A DNA stretch of 33,056 nt, taken from contig PHCO01000010.1 of NCBI GenBank assembly GCA_002842265.1, positions 1 through 33,056 of the forward strand, in the 5' to 3' direction. Below are positions 32,047 through 33,056 of this stretch, in pieces. The notes under the pieces are model-generated. The model searched no databases and was not told the origin of the DNA. It worked only from the letters and a program-made list of their open reading frames with translations. Source of the stretch: Betaproteobacteria bacterium HGW-Betaproteobacteria-18 (GTDB lineage Bacteria > Pseudomonadota > Gammaproteobacteria > Burkholderiales > Burkholderiaceae_C). Positions within the stretch are counted from its first letter, which is position 1. Each line of letters opens with the position of its first letter. The translations under genes and the position numbers were made by a program.

Positions 32047-33056
32047 GCTTGCGTCCCCTTGACCGCGCGGTGGCCAATGTCATGACGGTATTGCATGCCA
32101 TCAAAGCGAATGCCCTGCATCACCTCGTAGGCGCGCTGTTGCGCCTGGCGCACGCTGTCGGCCAGCACGGTCACACACAGCACCCGGCCACCGGATGTCA
32201 GCAGTTGGTCGTCCTGCAAGGTGGTCCCGGCATGGAACACACAGGCATCTTCTGCCTCGGGGGGTATGCCGCTGATGGCATCGCCTTTGCGCGGGCTCGA
32301 AGGGTAGCCGTGGGCAGCCAGCACGACGCCCAGTGCGGTGCGCCGGTCCCACTCAAGTTCAACCTGATCGAGTCTGCCATGCGGCCCCGGCTCGGTCGCG
32401 GCCATCATCACATCGACCAGATCGGTCTTGAGGCGCATCATGATCGGCTGGGTTTCGGGGTCGCCCATGCGGCAGTTGAATTCGAGCGTCTTGGGGCGGC
32501 CCTGGGCGTCGATCATCAGGCCGGCGTACAAGAATCCGGTGAATGGAATGCCGTCTTTTTCCATGCCACGCACGGTCGGCAAAATGATGTCGCGCATGGC
32601 ACGGGCATGCACATCGGGCGTGACCACCGGCGCCGGAGAGTAAGCGCCCATGCCGCCCGTGTTGGGACCCTGGTCGCCATCGAGCAGGCGCTTGTGGTCC
32701 TGGCTGGTGGCCAGCGCCAGCACATTCTTGCCATCGACCATGACGATAAAGCTGGCTTCTTCGCCCTGCAAAAATTCTTCAATAACCACCCGCGCGCCGC
32801 CCTCGTTGTGCACCACGCCCAGGGTGTTGTCCAGCAGCATGAAGTCCACCGCCTCATGCGCCTCGGCCGCCGTCATGGCCACCACCACGCCCTTGCCGGC
32901 AGCCAGGCCATCGGCCTTGACCACAATGGGGGCGCCTTTCTGCTCAATGTAGGCGTGCGCGGCAGCCGGGTCGGTAAAGGTCTCGAACTCGGCAGTGGGA
33001 ATGTTGTGACGCTGCATGAACGCTTTGGAAAACGCCTTCGAGCTTTCCAGCTGGGC
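32043..33056 (-). CDS. purD: Phosphoribosylamine-glycine ligase PurD, C-terminal part (cut by window edge)
   Basis: PurD is an ATP-grasp ligase that makes glycinamide ribonucleotide in purine synthesis. The window holds the last 337 codons and the stop. The reading frame stays open to the right edge ([17 protein letters not shown]), so an ATG at 33017 is internal and not the start; roughly 85-90 N-terminal residues are missing. Seen are [57 protein letters not shown] and [19 protein letters not shown], all hallmark PurD ATP-grasp motifs. It is the first visible gene of the long right-hand operon. Confidence 0.97.
   Translation of the reverse strand, partial: AQLESSKAFSKAFMQRHNIPTAEFETFTDPAAAHAYIEQKGAPIVVKADGLAAGKGVVVAMTAAEAHEAVDFMLLDNTLGVVHNEGGARVVIEEFLQGEEASFIVMVDGKNVLALATSQDHKRLLDGDQGPNTGGMGAYSPAPVVTPDVHARAMRDIILPTVRGMEKDGIPFTGFLYAGLMIDAQGRPKTLEFNCRMGDPETQPIMMRLKTDLVDVMMAATEPGPHGRLDQVELEWDRRTALGVVLAAHGYPSSPRKGDAISGIPPEAEDACVFHAGTTLQDDQLLTSGGRVLCVTVLADSVRQAQQRAYEVMQGIRFDGMQYRHDIGHRAVKGTQA

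Overview
The window reads as chromosomal DNA of a betaproteobacterium, most likely Burkholderiales, family Comamonadaceae (Rhodoferax/Polaromonas-like). This rests on recognised protein families and gene order (purD-hemF-nadD-rsfS-rlmH-maf-rng; alaA-hom-thrC; bcp-phoH; tolB-pal-cpoB-tcdA; a PhaR regulator of polyhydroxyalkanoate storage), not on a database search. Most genes are housekeeping genes, tightly packed and often joined by 4-base ATGA stop/start overlaps. No IS element, transposase, prophage, CRISPR array or rRNA gene is visible.

Left part (1-11.3 kb, almost all minus strand). The N-terminal piece of a short-chain dehydrogenase follows rnr (RNase R). A tRNA-Leu(CAG) lies on the plus strand, with its likely promoter inside the 5' end of rnr. 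A bidirectional terminator separates it from a nine-gene unit that reads alaA-hom-thrC-mobB-moeA-moaD-moaE-phaR-rimO. This unit combines alanine/threonine synthesis, molybdenum cofactor assembly, PHA regulation and ribosomal protein S12 methylthiolation.

Middle (11.3-19.3 kb). Plus-strand genes are an Mth938-like protein, a Bcp/PrxQ peroxiredoxin and a PIN-PhoH ATPase. A REP-like palindromic element separates phoH from convergent dnaB. Then come tRNA-Lys(TTT) and the operon tolB-pal-cpoB-tcdA on the minus strand. tolQ, tolR and tolA are not next to tolB.

Surface-glycan region (19.5-27 kb). A visibly more AT-rich block on the plus strand encodes a WaaE-like glycosyltransferase, a WaaL/Wzy-type O-antigen ligase, a CatB-type acetyltransferase and a second GT2 glycosyltransferase. 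It leads into msbA, the lipid A-core flippase. Facing it on the minus strand are a GT4 glycosyltransferase and a NodB-type polysaccharide deacetylase, fused by overlap to the rng operon. Together these look like a lineage-specific LPS or surface-polysaccharide module, and this is the most variable part of the window.

Right part (27-33 kb, minus strand). A conserved operon runs purD (partial)-hemF-nadD-rsfS-rlmH-maf-rng-deacetylase-GT4. RsfS carries a long Lys/Ala/Pro histone H1-like tail, and a structured inverted-repeat element lies between rlmH and maf.

I see no wholly unknown multi-gene system. The points most worth checking are the tRNA/rnr overlap with a possible AUC start, the glycan island beside a split tol cluster, terminator-like hairpins just upstream of phoH and the glycan operon, the two palindromic elements, the RsfS tail and the mini-ORF coupled to msbA.
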